64,000 bases of DNA from the NCBI RefSeq assembly GCF_050286925.1, contig NZ_JBFWFX010000005.1:111924-175923 (forward strand), written 5' to 3'. The DNA comes from Caloranaerobacter sp050286925 (GTDB lineage: Bacteria; Bacillota; Clostridia; Tissierellales; Thermohalobacteraceae). Of this stretch, positions 1-8,941 are shown piece after piece. The number at the start of each line of letters is the position of its first letter. The first letter of the stretch is position 1. Both the position numbers and the translations under genes were made by a program. A model generated the notes under the pieces. The model searched no databases. It was not told where the DNA came from and saw nothing but the letters and a program-made list of their open reading frames with translations.

Positions 1-245
1 GGGTAGATAATAAAGGAAGAGTATTGGCATTAGAGATAATGATAGCGACACCTGCAATAAGAAATCTAATCAGAGAAGGAAAAACATATCAGATACAGAC
101 AGCAATACAGACAGGAATGAAATTTGGCATGCAGACAATGGATAATTCGCTTATAAACCTCTTTAAACAGGGGTTAATAAGTAAAAATACAGCATTAGAT
201 TATGCAGTTGATAGGGAATTTGTAAGTAGATTTATAGGATTTTGA
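1..245 (+). CDS. pilT: PilT retraction ATPase, C-terminal fragment (5' end outside window)
   Basis: The window opens inside this gene; 80 residues can be read in the frame starting at base 3. The segment ATPAIRNLIREGK and the following helix-rich tail match the C-terminal domain of PilT, the hexameric ATPase that drives type IV pilus retraction at the inner face of the membrane. The Walker motifs lie upstream of the window and cannot be checked. The gene runs directly into pilC 25 bases later, so it belongs to the pilus operon. A PilB-type extension ATPase is not visible here, and PilT is preferred to PilB on the tail sequence alone. Confidence 0.85.
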   Translation, partial: VDNKGRVLALEIMIATPAIRNLIREGKTYQIQTAIQTGMKFGMQTMDNSLINLFKQGLISKNTALDYAVDREFVSRFIGF

Positions 246-270
246 TAACATTTAGGTTAGGGGTGAATAT

Positions 271-1482
271 ATGCCCGTCTACAGATATAAAGCAGTAACT
301 TTTGATGGTAAGAAAATACAAGGGCAGTATAATGCGAATTCTAAGATTGAAGTTATTAATATGCTAAAATCAGACAATATTTATCCAATTGAGATTAATG
401 AAGTGATAGGCAGCAAGGATATAAAAGATTTAAAAATATTTAATAGGGTAAAGACTAAAGATATTGCTGTGTTTTGTAGACAATTTTATACAATGTTAAA
501 TTCTGGTGTTACTATTGTAAATTGTTTAGAAGTACTTAAAAATCAGACTGAAAATAAAAAATTGAAAAAAACTTTAGGACAAGTTTTCGAGTCAGTTCAA
601 AAAGGAATGACATTATCTGAGTCTTTAAAAAAACACAAAGATGTGTTTCCAGAATTATTAATAAATATGGTTGAAGCAGGGGAAGTAAGTGGTAACTTAG
701 ATACGATAATGGATAGAATGGCGATTCATTACGAAAAAGAGAATAAAATTAATAATAAAATAAAAAATGCAATGATATATCCAATAATATTAAGCATTGT
801 AGCAACGGTAGTAGTAATTTTCTTATTGACAGTAGTAATGCCTACATTTGTATCAATGTTTCAACAGAGTGGTGCAGCACTACCAGTTCCAACACAGATT
901 TTATTGGGTATTAGTGATATAATAAAAAATTATTGGTACTTAATTATAACATTAATTACAGTTTTAATATATCTTTTCAAAAAGTATTATGCAACTGAAA
1001 AAGGAAAAGCGTATATTGATAAGTTAAAACTTAAAATTCCTGTTTTAAATAATTTAATAAGAAAAATTACTACGAGTAGGTTTACAAGGACATTATCAAC
1101 ATTATTATCTAGTGGGGTTCCTTTAATAAGAGCTTTGGAAATAGTCTCAAAAATAGTTGGGAATAGAGTAATAGAAGAAGGACTAAATACAGTTAAAGAT
1201 GAAGTAAGAAGAGGGTTGGATTTAGCATCATCTATAGAGAAATTAGAACTTTTTCCACCTATGGTTGTATCTATGATAAGAATTGGTGAAGAGTCTGGTT
1301 CTCTTGATGAAATATTGGACAAGACTGCAAACTTTTATGATGAAGAAGTTGAAGATTCCCTACATAGATTGACTTCATTAATAGAACCAGTAATGATTAT
1401 AATTATGGCGTTAATAGTAGGCTTCATAGTAATTTCAATGGTAATGCCTATGTTTGATATGATTAGTACTGTAAGGTTTTAA
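271..1482 (+). CDS. pilC: Type IV pilus inner-membrane platform protein PilC
   Basis: This is the polytopic platform protein on which the pilus ATPases act during assembly and retraction. The 403 residues are the usual length for PilC/GspF and show the family's internal duplication: two cytoplasmic helical domains, near residues 65-190 and 270-390, each followed by hydrophobic membrane segments (about 168-190, 215-235 and 370-395). The typical VEAGEVSGNLD and its repeat IRIGEESGSLDE are both present. ATG follows the strong site AGGGGTGA. It sits between pilT and the major pilin gene. Confidence 0.95.
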   Translation: MPVYRYKAVTFDGKKIQGQYNANSKIEVINMLKSDNIYPIEINEVIGSKDIKDLKIFNRVKTKDIAVFCRQFYTMLNSGVTIVNCLEVLKNQTENKKLKKTLGQVFESVQKGMTLSESLKKHKDVFPELLINMVEAGEVSGNLDTIMDRMAIHYEKENKINNKIKNAMIYPIILSIVATVVVIFLLTVVMPTFVSMFQQSGAALPVPTQILLGISDIIKNYWYLIITLITVLIYLFKKYYATEKGKAYIDKLKLKIPVLNNLIRKITTSRFTRTLSTLLSSGVPLIRALEIVSKIVGNRVIEEGLNTVKDEVRRGLDLASSIEKLELFPPMVVSMIRIGEESGSLDEILDKTANFYDEEVEDSLHRLTSLIEPVMIIIMALIVGFIVISMVMPMFDMISTVRF

Positions 1483-1500
1483 TGAAAGGAGGTGAGAAAA

Positions 1501-1905
1501 GTGATAAAGGCTATAAATAAAAGATTAAGAAATAGAAAAGGATTTACCTTAATAGAGTTAATTGTAGTAATAGCTGTTTTGGGGATATTAGCTGCGATAG
1601 CTGTACCTAGATTTATAGGTATTCAAGAAGAGGCAAAGGAAAAAGCAGATATTGCTACTGCTAGAAGTTTAGCTAAAGCAACTGAATTAGCTATTGCTAA
1701 GGAAGAGATTACTCTTCCGAGCTCAGGCGGTACTAAAACAGTTGATATTGATAAGGATCTAGTTGGTAATGGTCTATTAGATGATAAACCAACACCTCAG
1801 TCTAAGAGTGGAAAATTTCTAGTTATAATTGATGATAAAGGTAAAATAGAAGTAGGTATAGACACAGATAATGATGGTGATATAGATACAACACTTTATC
1901 CTTAA
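1501..1905 (+). CDS. pilA: Major type IV pilin (prepilin)
   Basis: A type III-signal prepilin. After a basic 14-residue leader comes the prepilin peptidase site RKG|FTLIEL with the conserved Glu at mature position 5, then a hydrophobic assembly helix of about 25 residues and a short soluble domain ending in Asp/Gly-rich repeats (DTDNDGDID) that could bind calcium. The GTG at 1501 is chosen because AAAGGAGGTG at 1485-1494 would overlap a GTG start at 1492. It is the first and best-formed pilin in the locus, so it is probably the main fibre subunit. It is 134 residues long. Confidence 0.9.
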   Translation: MIKAINKRLRNRKGFTLIELIVVIAVLGILAAIAVPRFIGIQEEAKEKADIATARSLAKATELAIAKEEITLPSSGGTKTVDIDKDLVGNGLLDDKPTPQSKSGKFLVIIDDKGKIEVGIDTDNDGDIDTTLYP

Positions 1906-1943
1906 ATAGGTATTAAGTAATTAGCTTTTAGGAGATGTAAATA

Positions 1944-2702
1944 ATGTTTTTATTAATAAACTTTACAGGCCTAATTATAGGTTCATTTCTTAATGTGTGC
2001 ATATATAGAATACCAAAAGGTGAATCAATAGTTTATCCACCTTCTCATTGCATGAGCTGTAATACAAGGTTAAAGGCATTTGATTTGATACCTGTATTTA
2101 GTTATTTGTTAAATAAGGGAAGGTGTAGATACTGTGGGGAGCGTATTTCCCTACAGTATCCATTTATAGAATTACTTAATGGATTAATTTATTTATTACT
2201 ATTTTATAAATTTGGGTTAAGTTTTAATTTGATAAAATATTTATTTTTGACAAGTTTACTTATAGTAATTAGTGTTATTGACTATAAACATCAAATTATT
2301 CCTGATAGTATTTTATTATTCGGATTTTTAGTTATACTTATCTTTAAATTATTATATTATTCAAGAGTTGAATTATTAAATAGTATTTTAGGCCTATTGA
2401 TTGGTGGATTAATATTTTCAATTATTGTAATCGTGTCTCGTGGAGGAATGGGTGGAGGAGATATTGGACTTATCGCATTATTAGGATTTTTCTTTGGCTG
2501 GAAACATCTGCTTTTATTAATGTTGTTATCTTTCATAATAGGTGCGTTTTTTTCCATTATACTGTTATTGCTAAAAATTAAAAGCATGAAAGATTTCATA
2601 CCATTTGGACCATTCATTTCTATTGCTGCTATTATTACCATATTTTATGGGGATATTTTAATTTCATACTATATAAATTACTTTTTTAATTACATGGGGT
2701 GA
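1944..2702 (+). CDS. pilD: Prepilin peptidase / N-methyltransferase
   Basis: A polytopic aspartic protease that removes prepilin leaders and methylates the new N-terminus; its substrates here would be the prepilins encoded around it. The N-terminal methylase region carries the zinc-binding pairs C36-x2-C39 and C61-x2-C64. The two catalytic aspartates fit Asp113 in VIDYKHQIIPD and Asp173 in GGGDIG. About seven membrane helices and 252 residues match the family. ATG follows TTAGGAGATG. Its 3' end overlaps the following pilM region. Confidence 0.95.
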   Translation: MFLLINFTGLIIGSFLNVCIYRIPKGESIVYPPSHCMSCNTRLKAFDLIPVFSYLLNKGRCRYCGERISLQYPFIELLNGLIYLLLFYKFGLSFNLIKYLFLTSLLIVISVIDYKHQIIPDSILLFGFLVILIFKLLYYSRVELLNSILGLLIGGLIFSIIVIVSRGGMGGGDIGLIALLGFFFGWKHLLLLMLLSFIIGAFFSIILLLLKIKSMKDFIPFGPFISIAAIITIFYGDILISYYINYFFNYMG

Positions 2703-2707
2703 AAATA

Positions 2708-3766
2708 TTGTTTAATAGGGAAGTTATTTCAATAGATATAGGAACAAGATATATTAAGATTGCCATAGGCAGAGAGAAAGATAACTCCATTATTATTAAT
2801 AATGTTTTTAAAATTGATACACCATCAAATTCTATTAAAGATGGCAGTATATTAGATTTAAATTCTATTAAGAGTTCAATTAGTAATAAAATACTGAAAG
2901 AAAAGATTAAAGCCAAAAGAGCAATTGTTACAGTGCAGAGTTCATCTATAATAAAGAGAGAACTGGTACTGCCTAAAGTTAAAGAAGAAGAACTAAATTC
3001 TATTATTAACATCGAAATAGAACAATATTTACCTATTATGTTGAGTGATTATTTAATAGATTATAAAGTGTTAGAGGAATTTGAGGAGGATAATGTAAAA
3101 AAAGTAAGGATATTAGTTGTTATAGCCCCAAAAGTTTTAGTTGAAAAATATTTAAAGCTTATAAGAGAATTGAAATTGAAACCTTATGCTTTAGACATCA
3201 ATTCAAATGCAATTTCTAAATTGTTTAGTTCAGATTTATTAATAAATGGCGAAAATTACAGTTTCGATAAGACTGTTGCAGTTATAGATTTAGGGAGTGA
3301 GCAGATTAATGTAAATATTATATCAAATGGAATTCTGTCTTTTAGTAGACTGATAAATAGTGGTGGTAAAGAATTAGATATAAATATTGCAAATTCATTT
3401 AATTTAAATCTTGATGAAGCAGAGAAAAGAAAAATTGAAACAATAGATTTATTTGAAAATGAAATAGACATGACTTCTACACAGGTTCTTAATAATATAG
3501 CTAAAAATACCATAGATGTTTGGATAGATGAAATTGATAAAGTGTTTAATTACTATACGAGCAGAAGATTAGGAAATAAAATAGATTGTATATATCTATA
3601 TGGAGGTAGTTCTAATATAAAAGGAATAGAAAATTATTTTGCAAAAAAATTGAATTTAACTACAAAAAAGATTTCAAATATAAACTTAGTAAAAATGAAA
3701 AATGAGGTAAATGATAAAGAAATTTCAGATTTTTTAAATAGTGTAAGTGCTATTCTCAGAAGATAG
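2708..3766 (+). CDS. pilM: Pilus assembly actin-like ATPase PilM
   Basis: PilM is a cytoplasmic FtsA/actin-fold protein that binds the N-terminus of PilN and couples the pilus platform to its inner-membrane alignment complex. The N-terminal phosphate loop ISIDIGTRYIKIAIG, the second loop VAVIDLGSEQ and the adenosine motif IYLYGGSSNIKG are present in order. I favour TTG 2708, placed after GGGGTGA (2696-2702), over a GTG at 2699 that would sit inside that ribosome site. Product 352 residues. pilN follows 11 bases after the stop. Confidence 0.88.
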   Translation: MFNREVISIDIGTRYIKIAIGREKDNSIIINNVFKIDTPSNSIKDGSILDLNSIKSSISNKILKEKIKAKRAIVTVQSSSIIKRELVLPKVKEEELNSIINIEIEQYLPIMLSDYLIDYKVLEEFEEDNVKKVRILVVIAPKVLVEKYLKLIRELKLKPYALDINSNAISKLFSSDLLINGENYSFDKTVAVIDLGSEQINVNIISNGILSFSRLINSGGKELDINIANSFNLNLDEAEKRKIETIDLFENEIDMTSTQVLNNIAKNTIDVWIDEIDKVFNYYTSRRLGNKIDCIYLYGGSSNIKGIENYFAKKLNLTTKKISNINLVKMKNEVNDKEISDFLNSVSAILRR

Positions 3767-3777
3767 TAGGTGAGCTA

Positions 3778-4335
3778 ATGAAAGATATAAATTTATTTTC
3801 TCATTATGTTGGCAATAAGAGGATTTATAAGAAAGAGTTTTTTTATATAAGTATAATTACTGCAACAATATTTATCTTGCTAACTACAATAACTCTCATT
3901 AATATGTATAAAATTAAAAGTCTAAAAAACGAAATAAAAATGTTAGAGAGTTATTTGGAATCTGAAAATACGAAAAAAAAGTTAGCTGAAATAGAAAGTA
4001 AAAACAATAGATTTAAAATCATGAAACAATATTATAATATTTTAGTCGATATTAACGTGAAGTTAATGGAGCAAGATATTATAAATACTGATTTTTTAGA
4101 AAAAATTGCTTCAACGTTACCTAAGGATGTATATTTAAATGTTATGAATATAAGTTTAGATAATTTACAAATACAGGGAGTTGCAGGTTCTAGAATCTCT
4201 ATTGCTAAGTTACAACATAACTTAAGAGAACTTGGTTTATTCAGTAAAGTAGTAGTAATAAATATAAATGAAGAAAAAGCACAAAATAGATATATTTTTT
4301 CGATAAAATGTGTTTTAAAGGGAAGTGAAGGTTAA
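3778..4335 (+). CDS. pilN: PilN-like pilus alignment protein
   Basis: A bitopic membrane protein of 185 residues: a short cytoplasmic start (KDINLFSHYVG resembles the 'INLLP' PilM-binding motif of PilN), one membrane helix near residues 22-42, a coiled coil near 45-80, then a small ferredoxin-like periplasmic-type domain. Position after pilM and before a PilO-like gene supports the assignment more than sequence identity does. Start ATG follows TAGGTGAG. It overlaps the next gene by one base. Confidence 0.8.
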   Translation: MKDINLFSHYVGNKRIYKKEFFYISIITATIFILLTTITLINMYKIKSLKNEIKMLESYLESENTKKKLAEIESKNNRFKIMKQYYNILVDINVKLMEQDIINTDFLEKIASTLPKDVYLNVMNISLDNLQIQGVAGSRISIAKLQHNLRELGLFSKVVVININEEKAQNRYIFSIKCVLKGSEG

Positions 4336-5552
4336 TGAAGTTGAGCAAAAGAGAAAAGCACCTTCTATTAATACTATTTTTTACTATTTTAATAGCTATA
4401 TATTACAAATTAGTTATTAACGATCAGTTGGAGAAGATAAATAATTTAGAGCAAACTGCTAAAATTTATAGAACTAAAGTAAAGAGCGTAAAAAAAGAGT
4501 TGGAAAATGAAGCAAATCAGGATATTGAATATAAAATATTAAATGAGAAAATTGTTAACTTATCTAGTATGTTGTTACCAGGAATGTTTCAAGAGAAGAT
4601 TATAATTAGTATTGATGAGATGATAAAAAAATCAAATATTAGTGGAAATATATTAAATTTTAATGGTCCTAATATTGATACCATTAGTAGAGAAATAGAG
4701 AATAAAGAAGATGATGAATATTTAATGAAAAAATTAGTAGAAGATTATTATGATTTAAGTGAGAAAATAAGCAAAGATATAGAAAAGGAAAATGAAAGTA
4801 TTAAAACTGAAGATAAAACTAATGAAAGTAAAATAGAAAAAATGTCGATGGATATTTTTTATACTGGTAGATATGAAAACTTAGTAAAGTTTATTGATTT
4901 AATACAAAATTACGATAAAAAATTGCTTATTAAAAATTTGAATATTATAAGGAATTCAAATAATGAAATTTCAGGGAATATAAAAATTGACTTTTTTGCC
5001 GCGCCTTTATTAAATCTAGTTTATGGTGATTTTACAGTTTGGGATTTTGAAGAGAATTATGGAAAACAAAATCCTTTTTATTCAAGTAAAGTTAATACTA
5101 GAATAGAAAAGTCCAATGAATCTGATAAAATATCTTATGATTTTGCAATGAATGTTAAGCCATATAATTCAGATTTACCAACGGTTACATTAGGTAAAAC
5201 TAATGATTCTCAAAGAGAAACTTATGTATATGCTGATAATCCTCTAGTTGAAGATGTAGAAATTTATTTTTCAGAAGTAGAAGGAAAGTTTTTTTACAGA
5301 TATAAGACTAGTAGAGACAAATATCCTAGAGACTTTAATAAATGGGTTGAATTTAATCCATTGAGTAACTCAATAAATATTATTATATATACGCATAAGA
5401 GAAATTCTGAAAATGATATGTCTGGAGTAAATATTAAATTATATAATGAAACTGATAAACGTGTTTTTATTAAAATTATTGGTGATGACCAATATAGACC
5501 AAGAGTTAATGTCGTAGGTGAATCTGGATTAGTAGATATAGTGAGGGATTAA
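4335..5552 (+). CDS. pilO: PilO-like pilus alignment protein with extra C-terminal domain
   Basis: Residues 1-225 have a PilO-like layout: a cytoplasmic stub, one membrane helix (about 9-27), a coiled coil (about 30-70) and a small soluble domain, in the usual place after pilN. At 405 residues it is about twice the usual PilO length. The second half (about 225-405) starts with a linker carrying KQNPFYSS, then a beta-rich region that I do not recognise. It might replace the lipoprotein PilP, which is absent here, but that is inference. The ATG overlaps the pilN stop (TAATG). Confidence 0.72.
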   Translation: MKLSKREKHLLLILFFTILIAIYYKLVINDQLEKINNLEQTAKIYRTKVKSVKKELENEANQDIEYKILNEKIVNLSSMLLPGMFQEKIIISIDEMIKKSNISGNILNFNGPNIDTISREIENKEDDEYLMKKLVEDYYDLSEKISKDIEKENESIKTEDKTNESKIEKMSMDIFYTGRYENLVKFIDLIQNYDKKLLIKNLNIIRNSNNEISGNIKIDFFAAPLLNLVYGDFTVWDFEENYGKQNPFYSSKVNTRIEKSNESDKISYDFAMNVKPYNSDLPTVTLGKTNDSQRETYVYADNPLVEDVEIYFSEVEGKFFYRYKTSRDKYPRDFNKWVEFNPLSNSINIIIYTHKRNSENDMSGVNIKLYNETDKRVFIKIIGDDQYRPRVNVVGESGLVDIVRD

Positions 5553-5553
5553 T

Positions 5554-6348
5554 ATGTGGCTTAAAAATAGGATAAATAAGGAATCAGGTCTAACTTTAAT
5601 AGAAGTGCTAATAACTATAGCAATTTTAGGAATAATAATCGTTCCATTGTCTTCATTTTTCATAACTTCAGCAAAGATAAATAATGAGTCAAGAGATAAA
5701 TTTAAAGCTACATTAATAGCTCAGAAATTTTTGGAAGATATAAAATTATCAGATAGCATAGTGGAAGGAAAATCGCAATATAATATTGAAAATTATGATG
5801 TTATAGTAAATATAACTAATGTTTCAGATTTATCGGAATATGAAAGTAATAGTTTCTATAATACAATTGATTATGATATCAAAATCCAAATTGATAAAAA
5901 TAACGAGAATTATATTTCAATATATGATAGAAATGGAACCCTATTAACAAATGACTATATTGATATAAAACCTAAAATACATGTCGAAATGCTAGAATCA
6001 TCTATAATCGTTAAAATTTTTGATGATGATAAATTATTAAGTACTACAGACTTAAAAAATTATGATGATAAAGGAAGTTTGATTTTAGAAATATTAGGTG
6101 GAATGGATTTTGTAGTAAAAAGTAAGAATCAGACAGAAAAAGATTTGATTTTATATTTTTGCAAAAGTGATAATTCAACTTCAAATTATAGTTTTTATAA
6201 TTTAGGTGGAAAGGTAACTAGATATGAAAAAATTTTAATTTCAAATAATAAAAGTGATTTTAAAGGATTATATCAAATAGATGTAGAAGTAAAAAAAGAT
6301 GGACAGACACTAGAAAAGATTATAGGATACAAGTTACTTTCTAATTAG
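5554..6348 (+). CDS. Minor type IV prepilin (PilV/PilW-like)
   Basis: A prepilin-type protein of 264 residues. A 12-residue basic leader ends in ESG|LTLIEV with Glu at mature position 5, followed by a hydrophobic helix containing PLSSFFITSAK typical of PilV/GspI-type minor pilins, and a beta-rich soluble domain of about 210 residues. Minor pilins form the priming tip of the fibre. It starts one base after the PilO stop and is followed by the PilX-like gene, the usual order of a minor pilin set. Confidence 0.85.
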   Translation: MWLKNRINKESGLTLIEVLITIAILGIIIVPLSSFFITSAKINNESRDKFKATLIAQKFLEDIKLSDSIVEGKSQYNIENYDVIVNITNVSDLSEYESNSFYNTIDYDIKIQIDKNNENYISIYDRNGTLLTNDYIDIKPKIHVEMLESSIIVKIFDDDKLLSTTDLKNYDDKGSLILEILGGMDFVVKSKNQTEKDLILYFCKSDNSTSNYSFYNLGGKVTRYEKILISNNKSDFKGLYQIDVEVKKDGQTLEKIIGYKLLSN

Positions 6349-6359
6349 GAAGTGAAACT

Positions 6360-8384
6360 ATGGTTAAATATATAAATAATAATAAAGGTTCGAGTTTAGT
6401 ATTTTTAATGATAATTATGACAGTATTAATTTTACTCGGTGTTACTATATTGACTATTTCAGTAACTAATTTCAAATTTAAAATGATTAATAGTAAAGTA
6501 AAAAAGAATTTTTATATGACAGAAGCGGGATTAGATGAAGCGTATATTATAGTAAAAGATTTAATTATAGAAGCTATTGAAGAAGGAAATAAATCAGTAG
6601 ATGATTTTATAATGAATTTAGATTTAGAAGAAGGGAGTATATATATAAAAGAAGATGGAACGATTGATTTAGAAGCTTTAAATCAAGCACAAAATGAACT
6701 GTTTAAGGACGCTTATAAAACATATGTATTAAATAATATAAAAAATAGATTAGAGAATTCTAATAATTACACAATTGAATCAGATGGTATTAAACCGCAA
6801 ATTCGCATACTGAACGATATTTTTAGCTTCTCTGAGGACAAGCTCAAACTAGATATAGAATCTACGTTTACAAAAGATGAAATTGAGAAAAAGATAAAAG
6901 TTTCATTTGTTATAGGCGTACCAGATTATAATGAGCCAATTTATATTACATCAACAGCAAGTGAAATACCTGTCAATACAGTTTGGGAAAAAGTTATTTC
7001 TTCTGATGGCAATATGTTAATCGAAAGTGGAAATGTTGAAATTCACGGAGATATATTTGTAAAAGGGATAAATAATAACGGTGGAATAACATTAAGAGGC
7101 TCTGATGTAGCTCTTAATGTCAACGGAAATATTGTTACAGAACATAACTTTAAAATAAATTCATCAAATAACAATATAAAAATTAATGGCAATATTTTTG
7201 CAAAAAACTTTATAATAAGCGAAGGCACTAATAATACAATAGTAAGTCAGGATAAGGGTTCTTTCTATCTAATGGATGATTTAGAATTAAATGGTAGGAA
7301 TTGTGTGGTAGATATTAAAGGTAATTTTTATGGTATATCTGATAGTTCAGATGCTCAAGATTCGGATATGTCAAGCAGTATAGTAATTAATACGGATGAT
7401 ATTGGAAAAGGCTCTAGATTAAATATTGCTGGAGATGTTATAATTCATGGGACATCTTTTATAAATACTAATGGAGGAAAGTATCAAACAGGAGAATCAA
7501 TATCTATAAAGGGAAATTATATAGCTTACACATATCCTTTGCAAAAATTGGGAGTCAGAGAAAATGAGGAGAGTTTAAATAGTGAAAATGTAGTTTTTGA
7601 GTATTATGACCCTCTTATATTAGTAGATAGATTTGTAGATGGAAAAAAATTATTAGTTCATGATAAAAGTGATTATATTAAGTTTTATCATGATGAATAC
7701 CGACAATCAAGTGGTTTAAATTTAGGAACAGGAATAGCACTGGATGAATCTAAAAATTTAATTCATACAGGAGCTTTAGTATATAACGGTAAAATTGTTC
7801 CAAGCCATATAAAAGTTGAAGATCAAGGAATTATAAATGAAAAGCGAGCTACATTTGATTTGTATGTGAATAAAATGGGTGATAAGTCAATCAAATTAGA
7901 GAAAATTACAGTAAATGATCAAATAGATTATACAAAAATAATAGACAAAGTTGATTATAATTCAAAAAAAAGAGAGTTAATTATCTTAAATAAAGATAAT
8001 GAGAATTTTGCAATAATTGGTCCTAATGGTGATAAATCGGCTTTACCAAAAGATGTAAATAAGGTTTCAATAGATAATGATTCAGTTAAAGGATTAATAA
8101 TAACTAATGGGGATATTTATTTATTAGGCGAAATTAACTTTGTAGGTTCGATTATAACAACTGGTAATATTTACATTTATAATGATGATATGAAAAAAAT
8201 TAGCTACAGTATTGATACTGTTGCAAAATTAATTTACAAAAATGATATAACAAATATATTTAGAAATAGTTCAAACAATAAAATAGTTTTAGAGAGTGAT
8301 ATAGATATTAATAAAGCAGAGCATGGAAATGGTATACAAATTACAGATTTAATAGAAGTGAGCAATTGGAAACTTATAAGATAA
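6360..8384 (+). CDS. PilX/GspK-like pilus tip protein with repetitive beta ectodomain
   Basis: The N-terminus MVKYINNNKG|SSLVFLM looks like a prepilin leader and assembly helix, but mature position 5 is Phe instead of Glu, as is usual for PilX and GspK proteins that cap the pilus tip. After the helix come about 170 residues of charged helical sequence. From about residue 200 there is a long region rich in Asn, Gly and Ile with repeated short strands (GNMLIES, VEIHGDIFVKG, IKINGNIFAKN), which suggests a right-handed beta helix like polymer-forming or PilX-associated adhesive domains. It is 674 residues, much longer than proteobacterial PilX. ATG follows GGAAGTGA. Confidence 0.7.
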   Translation: MVKYINNNKGSSLVFLMIIMTVLILLGVTILTISVTNFKFKMINSKVKKNFYMTEAGLDEAYIIVKDLIIEAIEEGNKSVDDFIMNLDLEEGSIYIKEDGTIDLEALNQAQNELFKDAYKTYVLNNIKNRLENSNNYTIESDGIKPQIRILNDIFSFSEDKLKLDIESTFTKDEIEKKIKVSFVIGVPDYNEPIYITSTASEIPVNTVWEKVISSDGNMLIESGNVEIHGDIFVKGINNNGGITLRGSDVALNVNGNIVTEHNFKINSSNNNIKINGNIFAKNFIISEGTNNTIVSQDKGSFYLMDDLELNGRNCVVDIKGNFYGISDSSDAQDSDMSSSIVINTDDIGKGSRLNIAGDVIIHGTSFINTNGGKYQTGESISIKGNYIAYTYPLQKLGVRENEESLNSENVVFEYYDPLILVDRFVDGKKLLVHDKSDYIKFYHDEYRQSSGLNLGTGIALDESKNLIHTGALVYNGKIVPSHIKVEDQGIINEKRATFDLYVNKMGDKSIKLEKITVNDQIDYTKIIDKVDYNSKKRELIILNKDNENFAIIGPNGDKSALPKDVNKVSIDNDSVKGLIITNGDIYLLGEINFVGSIITTGNIYIYNDDMKKISYSIDTVAKLIYKNDITNIFRNSSNNKIVLESDIDINKAEHGNGIQITDLIEVSNWKLIR

Positions 8385-8402
8385 ATAATAGGTGATTAGT
8401 AT

Positions 8403-8927
8403 ATGAAACTGATAAATAGAAGAGGCTTTACAGTTTTAGAACTTTTAATTTCATTAGCATTTGCTAGTTTATTAATATTAATGATATCTACATTATTTTT
8501 AATGAATGTCAATTCTTATAATAGAGAGGATATTGTTTTAGAGCTTCAATATCATGGACAAGTAGTTTTAAATTATTTTTCAGATAGAGTTATGGAAGCT
8601 GAAGGCATTGTAGAGATAATAGATATAAATAATATTGATTCATTAAATAAAGATTCTGAAATTAAGCTAAAAAAAGTTATTTTTAGAACTAATGATAATG
8701 GAGTTATTTTTGAAGTTAAACCTAATAATAAGTTTTTTTACGGTGAAGGTATTGCTGGTTCGGCAAAAACAGAAATTGCTGACTATATAGAATCAATTAT
8801 TTTAAAACCTTTGCCGAGTGGAAAAAATTTTTTAGATGCTGATGGTATAGAAATAACAGTAAATTTAAGTAAAAGAAATATTACTGAAAGCTATAATACG
8901 AAGGTATTTTTTAGAAATAAAAAATAA
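8403..8927 (+). CDS. Minor type IV prepilin (PilW/GspJ-like)
   Basis: A short prepilin of 174 residues. The leader MKLINRRG is cleaved before FTVLEL, with Glu at mature position 5, followed by a hydrophobic helix and the Asn/Tyr-rich turn FLMNVNSYNRED often seen in PilW/GspJ proteins. The C-terminal domain is small and beta-rich. It lies between the PilX-like and the VWA-domain genes, so it is probably part of one tip complex with them. Start ATG follows AGGTGATTAG. Confidence 0.82.
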   Translation: MKLINRRGFTVLELLISLAFASLLILMISTLFLMNVNSYNREDIVLELQYHGQVVLNYFSDRVMEAEGIVEIIDINNIDSLNKDSEIKLKKVIFRTNDNGVIFEVKPNNKFFYGEGIAGSAKTEIADYIESIILKPLPSGKNFLDADGIEITVNLSKRNITESYNTKVFFRNKK

Positions 8928-8941
8928 TGGGTGGCGATAGT

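Noticed and set aside
987..1322. A 111-codon minus-strand frame within pilC
   Set aside because: Shadow of a well-supported gene; no ribosome site and no homology that I recognise.
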